Positions 43,560-53,974 of a stretch of DNA of 64,000 nt are shown one piece after another. The number at the start of each line of letters is the position of its first letter. Position 1 is the first letter of the stretch. Below the pieces are notes generated by a model. That model did not search any database, had not been told where the DNA came from, and worked only from the letters and a program-made list of their open reading frames with translations. The stretch comes from Pararge aegeria (lineage: Eukaryota > Arthropoda > Insecta > Lepidoptera > Nymphalidae), in the NCBI RefSeq assembly GCF_905163445.1, contig NC_053194.1, positions 15,728,921 through 15,792,920 on the forward strand, in the 5' to 3' direction. The position numbers and the translations under genes are program-made.

Positions 43560-43985
43560 GGACCTTTCGGTTCATCGGTCTTCTGACAAATCAGCCTATT
43601 GCCACTTCAGCATTCTCGCCTCGGTTACTTCGATTCTTTGTTTAATTAAAAAGTAATTTCTGGAACAATTTTGAGAATAGACCCATTGAAAGTAATCAGC
43701 CGTGGAGTGACTGAGTCATTAAACATAACCTTGGTCATGTCTTAGTTCATCCGCAGAACAACACATTGGGAGACAGTCTCTACATTATCAAGCATCTGTT
43801 TAATCTCTTGCAGTGGACCTGCGATGATGAGGATACTATCAGAAAAGCGGAGATGTCTTTGATTACCATAAACATTGATGCCATGTTCTTTCTAGTTTTA
43901 AAAGCATTTGAGAAACAATTTCGGGGACAGTACATCCCCCTGTCTCACCCTTAATTTGGAAGTTTCACGAACTTGGAACGGACTG
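43560..43985 (-). pseudogene. RTE-type LINE, reverse-transcriptase fragment
   Basis: The minus strand reads, with breaks, RVRQGD, then HLRFSDSILIIAGPLQEIK, QMLDNVETVSQ and VVLRMN, followed by VMFNDSVTPR. This is the RT palm order VRQGDxxSP ... HLRFADDIVLIA ... GLKMNxxKTK of RTE-type elements. The catalytic box normally FADD reads FSDS. It is not joined to either RTE C-terminal fragment in the window. Confidence 0.7.
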
Positions 43986-44352
43986 ACAAAGTGCAAAATC
44001 ACCCAAGTTAACTGAGAGACCACTACACTGGGTCAATTAGCAATGCACAGATAGGACTATAGTAATTAATGGAACTATTATGCAAAGCGGCTTCGTGTTA
44101 GTTGTATGCTATCACAGTTTAATAGTGTATGCTTGGTTTGATACCGTGTGAATTTAACATAAAGTACGTACCTACAGCTTATTATATTATCAGCGGGATT
44201 ATCTGAAAGCTTTTGGTTGCGTAGTATCTCCTAGTGGTTGTCATAATCATTAGTTTATTAAAGAGAGTATAAGAGTCCAGACCCTTCATGATGGCCCAAG
44301 GCAGGTTGACACTTGATGCCTTATAACGATTATTATCACACTTCCTAACTAC

Positions 44353-44615
44353 ACGGCCGAGTGGCGCAGTGGGCAGCGACCCTGCTTTCTGAGTCCAAGG
44401 TCGTGGGTTCGATTCCCACAACTTGAAAATGTTTGTGTGATGAACATGAATGTTTTTCAGTGTCTGGGTGTTTATCTGTATATTATAAGTATTTATGTGT
44501 ATTCTATTCATAAAAAAATATTCATCAGCTATCTCAGTACCCATAACACAAGCTACGCTTAGTTTGGGGCTAGATGGCGATGTGTGTATTGTAGTAGTAT
44601 ATTTATTTATTTTAC
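44353..44615 (+). repeat. SINE-B copy, near complete
   Basis: GGCCGAGTGGCGCAGTGGGC (A box), B box GTGGGTTCGATTCCCACAA, AGTGTCTGGGTGTTTATCTG and GGCTAGATGGCGATGTGTG. The minus frame at 44182-44544 is its shadow. Confidence 0.9.
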
Positions 44616-44789
44616 AAACCTGGTAAAACTGAAATTCCTAAAATTCCAGGTAGGTTTATTTATTTCAAGATATATAGTATAAACAGTTTTTAAATGCCGT
44701 CTGTTTATAGTAACATCTGTAAATGACTTAGTATTGGCTAGCTGTAAGTATACTAAGTATATAAATAAATAAAAAGCTGTTGGTAGTGA

Positions 44790-44850
44790 TCCAACGAGCG
44801 ATTTGGAAGGCAGATTCCATGGTGAAGAAGCCGGCACGCGTCCGCCATGT
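44790..44850. mobile_element. LINE-E UTR scrap
   Basis: GTAGTGATCCAACGAGCGAT, TTGGAAGGCAGATTCCATGG and GAAGAAGCCGGCACGC resemble the GTAGAGTC ... GGCAGATTC ... GAAGAGCCGGCA series of other LINE-E tails. Confidence 0.5.
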
Positions 44851-44904
44851 GCGAAGGTTCCCGCCCTTTTCGTCTCGTCAAATTTAACTAAAACTTTCCA
44901 TCAA

Positions 44905-45235
44905 CAAAAGCCGTGGTAGCTCTGTGGTTACACAGAGCTATCACTGCTTCGACTTCATTTTCGGGTAGCCGAGTTAGAATCCCAGCACGCACCTCTAACT
45001 TTTATAAGTTTTGTGCGTTTTAAAAATATCGAATATCACTTGCTTCAACGGTAAAGGAACATTGTGAGAAAACCTCCATAACCGAGAGTTCTCCATAATG
45101 TGAGAACATTGGACACAAAGTGTGTGGAATCCACCAATCCGCACTGAGCCAGCGTGGAGGACTACGGCCTTAACCCCTTCTCATTGTGAGAGGAGACCCG
45201 TGCCCTGTTGTGGGCCGGTGATAGGTTGATATTAT
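44905..45235 (+). repeat. SINE-A copy, near complete
   Basis: GTGGTAGCTCTGTGGTTACA, B-box region CCGAGTTAGAATCCCAGC, AATATCACTTGCTTCAACGG, CACTGAGCCAGCGTGGAGGA and GCCGGTGATAGGTTGATATT. Confidence 0.8.
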
Positions 45236-45602
45236 TATAATAAAACAAACCCACGAAGGATTTCTTTACTTTTCCCAGACGATATACGTAGATAGCACAC
45301 ATCATGTTAATATCTCTATATTAATTTAAATCACCCATTTTATCATATATCATGCTCCATGAAGAAAGAAAGGCTGGCAAAAATAACAGAAAAATGCTAA
45401 TATGGGTTACAAGAATACAATAATTTTACAGTTGTAATGTAAACAGTTCCATTCATAACTCGGGTGCCTTATATCTTGGCTTTAAGCCAGCTTGCCTTCA
45501 TAGTAAGTATACAAACTTCACAGTAGTTTGTACGCATACAATATATACACCTGTAACCGTAAGGTTGTAAGCATCGTGATGACGCCTTTCGAGCGGTGTC
45601 AT

Positions 45603-45910
45603 GTAGCGGTGATAGCTCAGTTGGGACATCGGCTTCACTTTCGGTGGGACGAGTTCGAATCCCAACACGCACCAGTGACTTTTCTAAGTGTTGTGCGTTT
45701 TAAGTAATTAAAATATCACTTCTTTCAACGGTGAAGGAAAACATAATAAGGAAACTTGTATGCCTGATCTTATATAATGTTCTCAAAGGCCTGTGAAGTC
45801 CACCAATCCGCACTGGGCTAGCGTGGTGAACTACGGCCAAAATCCTTCCCATTGTGGGAGAAGACCCCTACCCTGCAGTGGGTTGGTAAAGGGTTGACGT
45901 GTGTGATAAA
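45603..45910 (+). repeat. SINE-A reference copy
   Basis: The clearest RNA polymerase III promoter in the family: A box TAGCTCAGTTGGG (about 45613) and B box GAGTTCGAATCCC (about 45651). The body has AATTAAAATATCACTTCTTT, CACTGGGCTAGCGTGGTGAA, GTGGGAGAAGACCC and a 3' GGGTTGACGTGTGTGAT. Confidence 0.85.
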
Positions 45911-46219
45911 ACTAGTGGGTCTTTTTTTTCTGTAGAGTATTAGAGTCCCGGTTCAACCCGGAAAAGTAAGAACAAAGTTTGAATTGTTATTTAAAATTTA
46001 AAAACTCCCGACTTTCAATATCGTGTCCATTATTGTTTTAGTCAAGATTTCCATTTGATACTAATACTAATGGAGTTGTAAAATAATGCGACATTTTGTG
46101 GTGGCGGCCATCTTGGATTTAAAATTTGTCATTTTGTATACAGATACGATATACATATTTACACTGCATTTTTATATCTCAAATGGCAGTTTTATTATAT
46201 ATTATACCCAAGCACTAAT

Positions 46220-46570
46220 CGCCTTCAAAGTCAAAGTCAAATATTTCTTTATTTAAATAGGCACATATATGGCACTTTTGATGCGTACATTACATGTAAA
46301 ATATGACATAGAAGTGAGTTGATGGCGATAACTAATTCGTCAACTTAAAACTAAAGCTACGTGGTCTAAGAAGAAGCCCACAACAAACTTAGCCGGTTCT
46401 TATTTTTTTTGGTATCACCATCTCACATTGTCATTTAAATCTATTAAAGAAGCAACCTGGTTAGAGCAATTATTTACACCTAAGCATTTTCATTGTTGAC
46501 GTAGTCCTTAATACTGTAATAGGAATTTTCTATAAGCTTACGTTTAATACAAACTTTGGACTTTTCAAAC
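46220..46570 (-). mobile_element. LINE-E 3' end: coding tail and UTR
   Basis: The minus strand has CIKRKLIENSYYSIKDYVNN, then the UTR. In plus orientation the end is AAAGTCAAAGTCAAATATTT and the interior is GATGGCGATAACTAATTCG, AAACTAAAGCTACGTGGTC, GGTATCACCATCTCACATTG. It aligns with 20290-20830. Confidence 0.75.
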
Positions 46571-46889
46571 GTTGTAAGTAGTCTTAAAGTAAATGTATAA
46601 AAATTATAACACATTTATATAATTAATTCGTCGCTAGCGTGTATAACTATCAGTAGCCGAGAATGTTAAATATGTAGTCGCTCGAAGTCGGCCGCTTTAC
46701 ATTTGCTATCCATTGAGGGTGCGCTACAGACTTTGGAGACAACATAGGGTGGATATGCCAGTCTAAACCAATTAGGGGTGGTTGTTCTCAGGTTTTTTAG
46801 GGTATTTCTTATTATTGTTATATTAAATAGCTTCAATGTTCACTACTGTTTTATTTTTTGGATTATTCGTTATATAATTTAATGTTATA

Positions 46890-47091
46890 CTAGCTGACCC
46901 GTAGAACTTCGGTTATTACCGGAAAACACAAATAAAATTACATTTTCTAAAAATGAATCCTAGCTAGATCGATTTACCGCCCCCGAAACCCCCTGTATAC
47001 TAAATTTCATGAAAATCGTTGGAGCCGATTCCAAGATTCCAATTATATATATACAAGAATTGCTCGTTTAGACATATAAGCCACTATAAGA
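46890..47091 (-). mobile_element. Short Helitron-like element, both termini present
   Basis: On the minus strand it begins TCTTATAGTGG (47091 downward) and ends CTAG (46893-46890), with A before and T after. It is a different subfamily from 36015-36449 (terminal CGGGTCAGCTAG). Interior includes GAAAATCGTTGGAGCCGATT. The hairpin near the end is weak, so the call is less secure. Confidence 0.5.
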
Positions 47092-47144
47092 TATACGAAT
47101 TGAAAATTCGATTAAACTTTTTATAAATTTTAAATGCATGTAAA

Positions 47145-47240
47145 AAATTTCGGAACCGACAGGATTTGAACCTGCGACTCTCTGGCAATCGCGGTCTGAG
47201 CGGTTTTTCCAATTAAGCTACCATCCTACCATCGATGCCG
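47145..47240 (-). repeat. tRNA-like sequence (pseudo-tRNA or SINE head)
   Basis: ACCGACAGGATTTGAACCTG is a reversed T-arm (B-box GGTTCAAATCC), and AATTAAGCTACCAT a reversed A-box region (TAGCTTAATTGG). Acceptor strands GGTAGGA and CGGTTCC do not pair and the anticodon stem does not close, so I do not call a tRNA gene. Confidence 0.5.
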
Positions 47241-47244
47241 AAAT

Positions 47245-48160
47245 TAGTATATGCCTTTTACATCAGTGTTATAGCGATTGTAGCGTCATCTTTTAAGAAA
47301 CGTTGCAGTTTCGATCTACGTTTTCCAAAGGTCCATATTACAATGAGACACGTTTGAAACAAGAGATGACACATTTGAGGGAGGAATTATCAATTTTATA
47401 AATTTATCGATTTATTTTTCGATTAAACTATTTAGTTTTATAATAACAAATAAAAAATTACGTATGCGCGAGGAGCTTTGCCTCCCCGCGCTTATCTAAA
47501 AAAAAAAACTATGTGCGAATTTGCATCAAAATCAGTGCAGTGTGTTGAACCCACGATCGTTATCTGTTTGGTACAAGAAGCACTTCTGCACCCACAATAT
47601 TAGTATGGATTTAAAAATCCTACAAGCACCTAAAAATGTAGTACTCGCCCAAAGTTAATAATAGCGAGAGTTGATAACAGAGGAAAAAGTGATTTTCTTT
47701 TTTAATATTTTTTATGCGAAGTACTTTAGATGAAGCTTGTTCAATCTGTATCAATTTGTTACACCTGTAAAATCAAACTTCTTATCATCAATATTACCTA
47801 AATCCAATTAACTTTTAGCGATATTGCTATTCTTAACTATCACCTTTATTAAATCTCAACTTTGATTAATTTTGAGATAGATAACCAAATTCTTCAACGG
47901 GCAATATTTACTTCGGCTTTTGGCTACGTGGTTTTTGACCGAGAAAATCGAGGTTTTTGTTTTTGCTTGGCTAAAAATTCACTTCGCAAACAAAAAAGTC
48001 TTTTATCGTTTTAAGCTTACTCAATAAATATTGAAAAAGACAGCACAAAAATATATAGGATATTTTTCGATGCATCCTTGATAAATGTTTTCCGATTTAG
48101 GGATATCAATTTAGGGATATTTATTGGTGCTTTTAGAATTATCTTATTATTACTATTTAT
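47245..48160. other. AT-rich, unassigned
   Basis: No feature is supported. TGCGCGAGGAGCTTTGCCTC near 47465 and the TTAGGGATATCAATTTAGGG duplication near 48097 are the only distinctive pieces. Confidence 0.3.
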
Positions 48161-48164
48161 TTAA

Positions 48165-48490
48165 CTCTTTATTTGTACACAACTATGAAGTTAGGAAATA
48201 AAAAAAAACAATAGAAATACAAAGATGGAAGAAAAACACAAAAGGCGGCCTTATCGCTTAGTGGCGATCTCTGCCAGGCAACCTTTGGATTCCGACAAGA
48301 TGAGCGAGAGCGGACCGGTGGTGTAAAATTATTATAAACTTAAAAGCATTTGAGATAGACTCAGAGATAGACACAAAATATAACTATTATAAACCTAAAA
48401 TCGCTTCAAGCGATAAGGCCGCCTTTGCGTATATATATTTATTTACCATTTGTTTTTGTTTTCTTTATGTGCAATAAAGACTTTCTATCT
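48165..48490. mobile_element. Two LINE-D tails facing each other
   Basis: The minus-strand tail (CGGCCTTATCGCTTAGTGGC, GCCAGGCAACCTTTGG at about 48240-48285) is followed by a plus-strand tail (CAAGCGATAAGGCCGCCTTT, GTGCAATAAAGACTTTC at 48405-48485). Confidence 0.6.
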
Positions 48491-48502
48491 ATCGATCTAT
48501 TT

Positions 48503-48722
48503 ACCGCCATCTAGCCCCAAAGTAAACGTAGCTGGTATAAGTGTACTAAGATAACTAATAAATATTTATGAATAATATACATAATATAGGCACAGATAAA
48601 CAGCCACACACTGAAAACCATTCATGTTCATCACACAAACATTTTCCAGATGTGGCAATCGAACCAACAGCCTTTGGACTCCGAAAGCAGAATCACTGTC
48701 CACTGCGCCAATCGGCCGTCAA
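48503..48722 (-). repeat. SINE-B copy, diverged
   Basis: CCGCCATCTAGCCCCAAAGT, CATGTTCATCACACAAACAT, reversed B box GTGGCAATCGAACCAACAG and reversed A box CCACTGCGCCAATCGGCCG. Confidence 0.8.
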
Positions 48723-49024
48723 ATGTCGTTAAGTTTATTGCTTTCCTTACGCACTTGGTCTTAGTTAGAGGCGAACTTTTAGTATGTATTTATCACAACA
48801 AACCCAATACAAAAATGTGTATGACCAACAATAATCATAAACTTGAGCGTCGTACACATAAAATCCTTGAACAAAACATAAACTTGTGTAAAAATACGGC
48901 AGACGTAAAGAGTACAAGCGTATACCGTAGATACCTAATCCACTTATCCGAAACTTGGACAATTTAGTTACCACAGTTTATTTATTATTACAAAAGTTAC
49001 GTATATATTGTTCTGTAGAACAAA

Positions 49025-49335
49025 TGTTTGTTCGTGGGAGCTATAATAATGATTGCCAACGTCCACAATTGGACGTATTATATCCTTTCCAGGGTTTTTC
49101 ACATTCCATGCTCTTGTGCAGCGAATTCCTGCAACTTGCTAGATGTTGTCTGTCCATTTATTGGAAGGTTTACCCAAAATATCAAGTGCGTTGTTACAAC
49201 TTTAGCACCTTGGGAAGTTCGGACCCGATCGTGCACAGATCTCTTTTATTGTCTTTGGAAAGCTTGCTGTCACTTTTCTGTGTTTTGTTCTTTGATTGGC
49301 GCCATTTTGTAAGTGTAACGTTCCAAGGAATTAAA
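49025..49335 (-). pseudogene. RTE-type LINE, extreme C-terminus
   Basis: In the minus direction, with breaks, I read NGQTT or WTDNI followed by QVAGIRCTRAWNV and KTLERI then VQLW. This recalls RWTDDIxxVAGxxWMRxAQDRxxWxxLEEAYVQQW. Plus-strand AACGTCCACAATTGGACGTA is the antisense of the QQWT region. Open frames at 48955-49356 are antisense shadows. Confidence 0.55.
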
Positions 49336-49504
49336 GTTACTACAAAAAAATCGTAAAATAAAAACATTTTATTATGAGTTCTAGAGACATTCGTATGTCA
49401 AAAGAGGCGCTTTAAATGGGGACAAAACTTAAGCTGTCATTTGGTTTTTTTAAGCACCCACCAAGCATGTCTCATCAGATGTTTAGTGGTAAACCTTCGC
49501 GTTT

Positions 49505-49745
49505 CTGCGTGTTTGAAGTGAAAAAGAATTGCCGTCACATTTTTCGGTTACGCGTCACATTTTTCCGTTACGCGACATCTTTTATTGGCGTTGGAAAAAA
49601 ATTACCGTCACGTGTTTGAAGTGAAACTTCTTTATTGGAAAAAATTCACCGTCACATTTTTCGGTTACGCGTCACGTTTTTCCGTTACGCGCCATCTTTT
49701 TTAATTTTGTGTCACGAAAGTTTTGGACGCAAACAGCCTCAGACC
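49505..49745. repeat. 117-bp imperfect tandem duplication
   Basis: CCGTCACATTTTTCGGTTAC recurs at 49532 and 49649, each followed by GCGTCAC(A/G)TTTTTCCGTTACGCG. CGTGTTTGAAGTGAAA lies before each unit. Within each unit the CGTCACATTTTTC half is itself doubled. Confidence 0.85.
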
Positions 49746-49769
49746 ACCGCTTGACTTAAGACCTCTTCC

Positions 49770-49925
49770 AGCGGGCTCATAATCACCACGCTGCACGCTG
49801 GGCAGACGGGTTGGTGATCGCAGTTGTAGTAGTAGAACAGAGGAGGCTACTACCCGTTCTAATTATATTCCCTTAATCGCTTCGTACGACTCCCGCGGGA
49901 AGAGGAGGAGAGAGAACTGTTAGCT
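49770..49925 (-). repeat. Interspersed repeat F
   Basis: AATCACCACGCTGCACGCTG, GGCAGACGGGTTGGTGATCG and TCGTACGACTCCCGCGGG are the reverse complement of the copy at 3285. Confidence 0.65.
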
Positions 49926-49954
49926 AATACCGCCGTTTAACAATAAAATGAAGT

Positions 49955-50225
49955 GGTAATAGGACGATATTTAGGACTTCGGCTTCACTATCGGCGGGCT
50001 GATTCGAATCCCAGCAAGTACCTTTAGATTTCTAAGTGCGTTTTTTAAGTAATTAAAATATCACTTGCTTCAACGGTGAAGGAAAACATCGTGAGGAAAC
50101 GTGCACACCTGAGAGTTATCCATAATGTACTTACGCAAAGGCGTGTGAAGTCCACCAATCCGTATCGGGCCAGCTTCACATTGCGGGAGGAAACCTTTGT
50201 AGTTGTTGATATGATGATGATGAAC
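49955..50225 (+). repeat. SINE-A copy
   Basis: TTCACTATCGGCGGGCTGATTCG, GAATCCCAGCAAGTACC, AATATCACTTGCTTCAACGG and CGTGAGGAAACGTGCAC, ending AGTTGTTGATATGATGATGATG. Confidence 0.75.
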
Positions 50226-50342
50226 TATGCAATTATTGTAGACATAGTGTTATACAATATTATAGTGTTATACATGTTTATACACACCATGTTCAACTAC
50301 GATAGCTTGGTAATGGAAAATAAACTTTCGATATTCTGATAT

Positions 50343-50700
50343 TTATCGCTTAAACGAAATTTTTACCACACAATCTTTTAAACCTTTTTTCCGACTTCTT
50401 TTTTCTGCTATATCTTTTAATTCTCCATACTGACTACTCGGATTCACTTTCCGAAAAGGTAGCTTTACGATGTAACGACCACTGTCATCTCCAGTGGTAG
50501 TGGTATTATAATATTCCTCATACTGTTCATCTTCCTTTGACATCAGTTCCTTCTGCACATCGGTCTCCAATTCCCAAAATTTTTGTAGCAATGTGTTTAC
50601 TGACTCATCCTGAATATGCGAACTGATGACGTTGATAAAACAATTGCTATCAGGATTGTCCACCGCCTGACCAGATAAAATAGCTTAGCAAAGTGGTCTA
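50343..50700 (-). pseudogene. BEL/Pao-type retrotransposon Pol fragment
   Basis: The minus-strand frame (50663-50343) reads VNTLLQKFWELETDVQKEL, then EEYYNTTTTGDDSGRYIVKL and PFRKVNPSSQYG. An FWE(L/I)E box followed by GRYxVxLPF is the linker leading into the reverse transcriptase of BEL/Pao elements (after the A17-type peptidase region). Just upstream a frameshifted stretch reads LSGQAVDNP. It stops at 50343 with no RT core and no LTRs. The plus end abuts a LINE-E tail near 50890. Confidence 0.65.
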
Positions 50701-50889
50701 AAAGGCCTGATTCGCTGAAAAATTCTGCCAATAAACTATTCACTAAGCTGTTAACTCTACGAAGTTCCGAGTACTCGGCAAACATGAACGAATTATTCGA
50801 TCGATTCCAAATAAACCAATAAGTAAAGCACTTTTGTATGAACATTGAACATACAAGGAACTTTACCAGTGCCCAGTGAGTCGATCGAA

Positions 50890-51005
50890 ACTGATCAAAG
50901 TCAAAGTCACATATTTCTTTGTTCAAATAGGCCCATAGATTAATGCAACATAAATACATAAAAAGCATGGTAGTAAGATGATGGCGATAACTACATTGGT
51001 TTTTT
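50890..51005 (-). mobile_element. LINE-E UTR tail
   Basis: ATCAAAGTCAAAGTCACATA, TCAAATAGGCCCATAGATTA and GATGATGGCGATAACTACAT correspond to the start of the 46220-46570 copy. Confidence 0.65.
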
Positions 51006-51164
51006 CCCGTTATAAATATATATACATAAAGGACGACGCACGCGTGAGACTTTATTAAAATTACAATCTCATATTATACTAATACTGTACTCATATTTTT
51101 TTTATTTATGTTTCTTTTCATTATTTCTTATTTATGTTGTTTCATTACATATTATACATATTTA

Positions 51165-51395
51165 TTTAAGTAATGATATATTTATTTTATGGGTACATTT
51201 ATATGTGCACCACCAAACTATTATTCTGTATGTATTCTGTCTGTTTGTTTTCGACGCCATTGGTTGCCTGTAAGAAATCGCTATGAAACGATAAGGCCGC
51301 CAAATTGTATACGTTGTTTTGCAATATTTTTCTGTGTTATGTACTTTTTGTGATACTTGTATGAGTATATTCATTCAGTCATTCATTCAATTCTT
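51165..51395 (+). mobile_element. LINE-D 3' UTR
   Basis: TTGGTTGCCTGTAAGAAATC, ACGATAAGGCCGCCAAATTG, TATACGTTGTTTTGC, then ATTCATTCAGTCATTCATTC at the end is the sense-strand tail. The minus frame at 51162-51374 is antisense. Confidence 0.7.
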
Positions 51396-51399
51396 TATA

Positions 51400-52970
51400 C
51401 CTAAGCATTAATGTGCAAAGACTTGTCTTAGGTGTTCATGTAGGAGACACTTTGTTTTTTTAATCTTAAAATTGCACTAGCACTAGACTTTCACTACACT
51501 ACACTAACTCAAAAGGCCTTCTGACTAAGCCGTTTGAGCTAGCAACTTAGTCCGTATTGTCGAGGAGCCTCAATGATGAAGCCCATGAACATAGGCTTCA
51601 TCATCATGTGTGCGTGGTTGCCTAAAACATTAATTAGGCGGCAAAGTTCTAATTTCCGGGCTATGAGCCACCAAAGATATAGTCACTAGGAAAAAAATAC
51701 TATATTTCACTGGACAGAGACAGATATTTTTATATGACCCTGTAGACGCGTTACTTTATGAACTCCTATGGCATCAATAAAGTGTTTAACTGCCGCCTTA
51801 TTCGGCCATATACAATAATACGCCACCAACTTTAGTGTTGTCACTGTCAGGAAAATAGGTAAAGACCACCGCGTACGCGACTAATATTGAAGCAATAAAA
51901 ACCACTCCACTTTAGTAGAGTTTCAGCCTAAACCCTTGGATCTAGAAAGCTAAAGATTTGTTTATAGGTTCCCTGTATAAAGTTAACAAAGGAATAAGCC
52001 AGTTTTATAAAAAAAACATCGGGATAGGTATCTAAGAGGATTTATAATTTTGCTTTAAAGAGGTTCTATTTCGAACAGAAATCAGAAGCTATTTACGTAA
52101 CTACGAATAATTATTATTGGAATTCAAATTCTGTCATTCTTATCACTAATAGATACTTCATTACTCTTAAGTTTTTAAAATCGCGTACGGGATAAAATCA
52201 ATGCGATGCGTTCTAAAGACGCCATATAATATCATCTACCACAGATAAATTATTTTTTTTTTACAATTTTTTTGTATGCTTATGTGGTGAACAATAAATA
52301 TATATTCATTCATTCATTCATAAATAACATCTCACAGTTTTTAATTTTATATTTAGGTTAAATATAATTCCAATTAGTAAACACATATTAATAATTATAA
52401 ACTTACATTTATATACAGATTATATATCAGTAAATCTAAAAAAAGGAGGGTGTTCTCCGGATCTACGGAACAGATTTCGAAAATTATTTTTGAGTTGGAT
52501 AACCAATATAAAATCACGCTACGACCAAAAGGAGCGAAACTTTCAGAGTTTCCGATTTTTGCGAGGTGTTAAAGGTTCAAGTTACGCCAAGAGAATATAA
52601 TAATGTGATCTTTAAAACTTCAAAAAATAAGTTCGGTATTTGTCTTTGACTTGCGAACGAAGTCACGGGGACCACTTTTTATAATTCATATAACGTAATT
52701 GTACTTTACGAATTCTTAAACTTATTTTTTTACTACGTAAATGCATTCCTTTTATCATTCAATAAAAGGCTAACAGTATTCACGTGAAAAGCATAGTATT
52801 ACAAAATTCACCTAAACCTTAAGACAAATATCTCTTTGACGTAAATTTAGCAAAGGAGATATGTTGCTAGAGCTATGTCAAAGGTCAGAGAAGTTAAACA
52901 TTTAAATACATTCCTAGGTATAATAGATAAGTAAATAACTCCAATTTCTAAACTAGAAGTATAACGGAAC
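51400..52970. other. Mostly unassigned
   Basis: A short inverted repeat, ATGATGAAGCC/GGCTTCATCAT, lies at 51573-51604. A LINE-D-like end (GTGGTGAACAATAAATATAT then (ATTC)n) is at 52283-52320. Remaining sequence is AT-rich with no supported gene. Confidence 0.35.
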
Positions 52971-52974
52971 TTTG

Positions 52975-53105
52975 GTCTGGTACTAAAAATTTCTTGATAG
53001 AAATACCTTATACTACCGACCCGACCCTATCCGGGGATTAAACCCCGAACCTTCTGATCTGCAGTGAAAAATGCTAACCGCTAAACCAAAGAGGCAGTTT
53101 AAGCC
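52975..53105 (-). repeat. tRNA-derived SINE fragment
   Basis: Reversed B box GGGGATTAAACCCCGAACC (about 53034) and reversed A-box region GCTAACCGCTAAACCAAAG are visible, but no closed cloverleaf. It differs from SINE-A, B and C. Confidence 0.5.
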
Positions 53106-53394
53106 ATATCATACCGAGGATCTATTTAAGCTTTTCCAAAGTACCTATACTTTTGTTATAAAACTCCCCTGGCTACATTTATTTTAATATAACCATTTAA
53201 TGGTAGGTAATTTAGAACAAAAGTGTCCTTGGAGAATCAGAGCGATCTAGAATTATACGCATTAAGGATTTTGTGAAACCATTAATATAATTTGAATACC
53301 TAATTTTGATTTAAATGGTGCTTAATTAAAAACGACTTTTGTCGAACAGAGAGTGGATGAAACGCTCTAATAACCTACCTAACTAGGTAAAAAA

Positions 53395-53662
53395 ATAAAT
53401 ATATTAAATAAATATACTACGACAATACACACACCGCCATCTAGTCCCAAAGTAAATGTTGCTTGTGTTATGCGTACTAAGATAACTGATGAATATTTTT
53501 ATGAATAATATACATAAATACTTATAATATACATATAAACACCCAGACACTGAACCACATTCATGTTCTTCACACAAACATTTTCCAGTTGTGGGAATCG
53601 AACCCACGGCCTTGGACTCAGAAAGCAAGGTCCCTGCCCACTGCGCCAATCGGCCGTCAGTC
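53395..53662 (-). repeat. SINE-B copy, near complete
   Basis: CACCGCCATCTAGTCCCAAA, ACCCAGACACTGAACCACAT, reversed B box GTGGGAATCGAACCCACGG and reversed A box CCACTGCGCCAATCGGCC. The frames on both strands here (53404-53916) are shadows. Confidence 0.9.
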
Positions 53663-53821
53663 GGCTTTTAGAGCTGAAAAAGCTCAACCCGGGAAATATT
53701 ACCACCGTCCTTATTTCTGCCGCTAAGAAGCATTGCCGTTGTCTAAAAGGCTTAAATTCCGGTGTAATTACAGTCACCTGCTTAAAACCTACGCCTCAGT
53801 TTGATGGACACAGGGTGGCAT

Positions 53822-53965
53822 CAGTGGCGTGCACTTGGTTTCTTACCAGGGTATGCATACATCAGGAAAATGGCATAATACGGCAAAAACCCTCCCGCTA
53901 TACGAGATATATATAAATTTTAGGGTATGCAGTGCTTTTGTGCATGTATGAAGTGCACGCCACTG
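53822..53965. mobile_element. hAT-type MITE, 144 bp, with target duplication
   Basis: Termini CAGTGGCGTGCACTT and AAGTGCACGCCACTG are a 15-bp perfect inverted repeat. Flanks GGTGGCAT (53814-53821) and GGCGGCAT (53966-53973) agree at seven of eight bases, the length expected for hAT. The interior has ATACGGCAAAAACCCTCCCG and is unlike the MITEs at 14968 and 22212 except for the ends and TATGCA(T/G)ACCCT. Confidence 0.8.
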
Positions 53966-53974
53966 GGCGGCATG

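Noticed and set aside
47145..47240. Possible tRNA gene on the minus strand
   Set aside because: A and B boxes are present, but the acceptor strands do not pair and no proper anticodon stem forms, so it is kept only as a tRNA-like sequence.
53404..53916. Open frames of 81-117 codons on both strands
   Set aside because: They coincide with a SINE-B copy and its flank and mirror each other.
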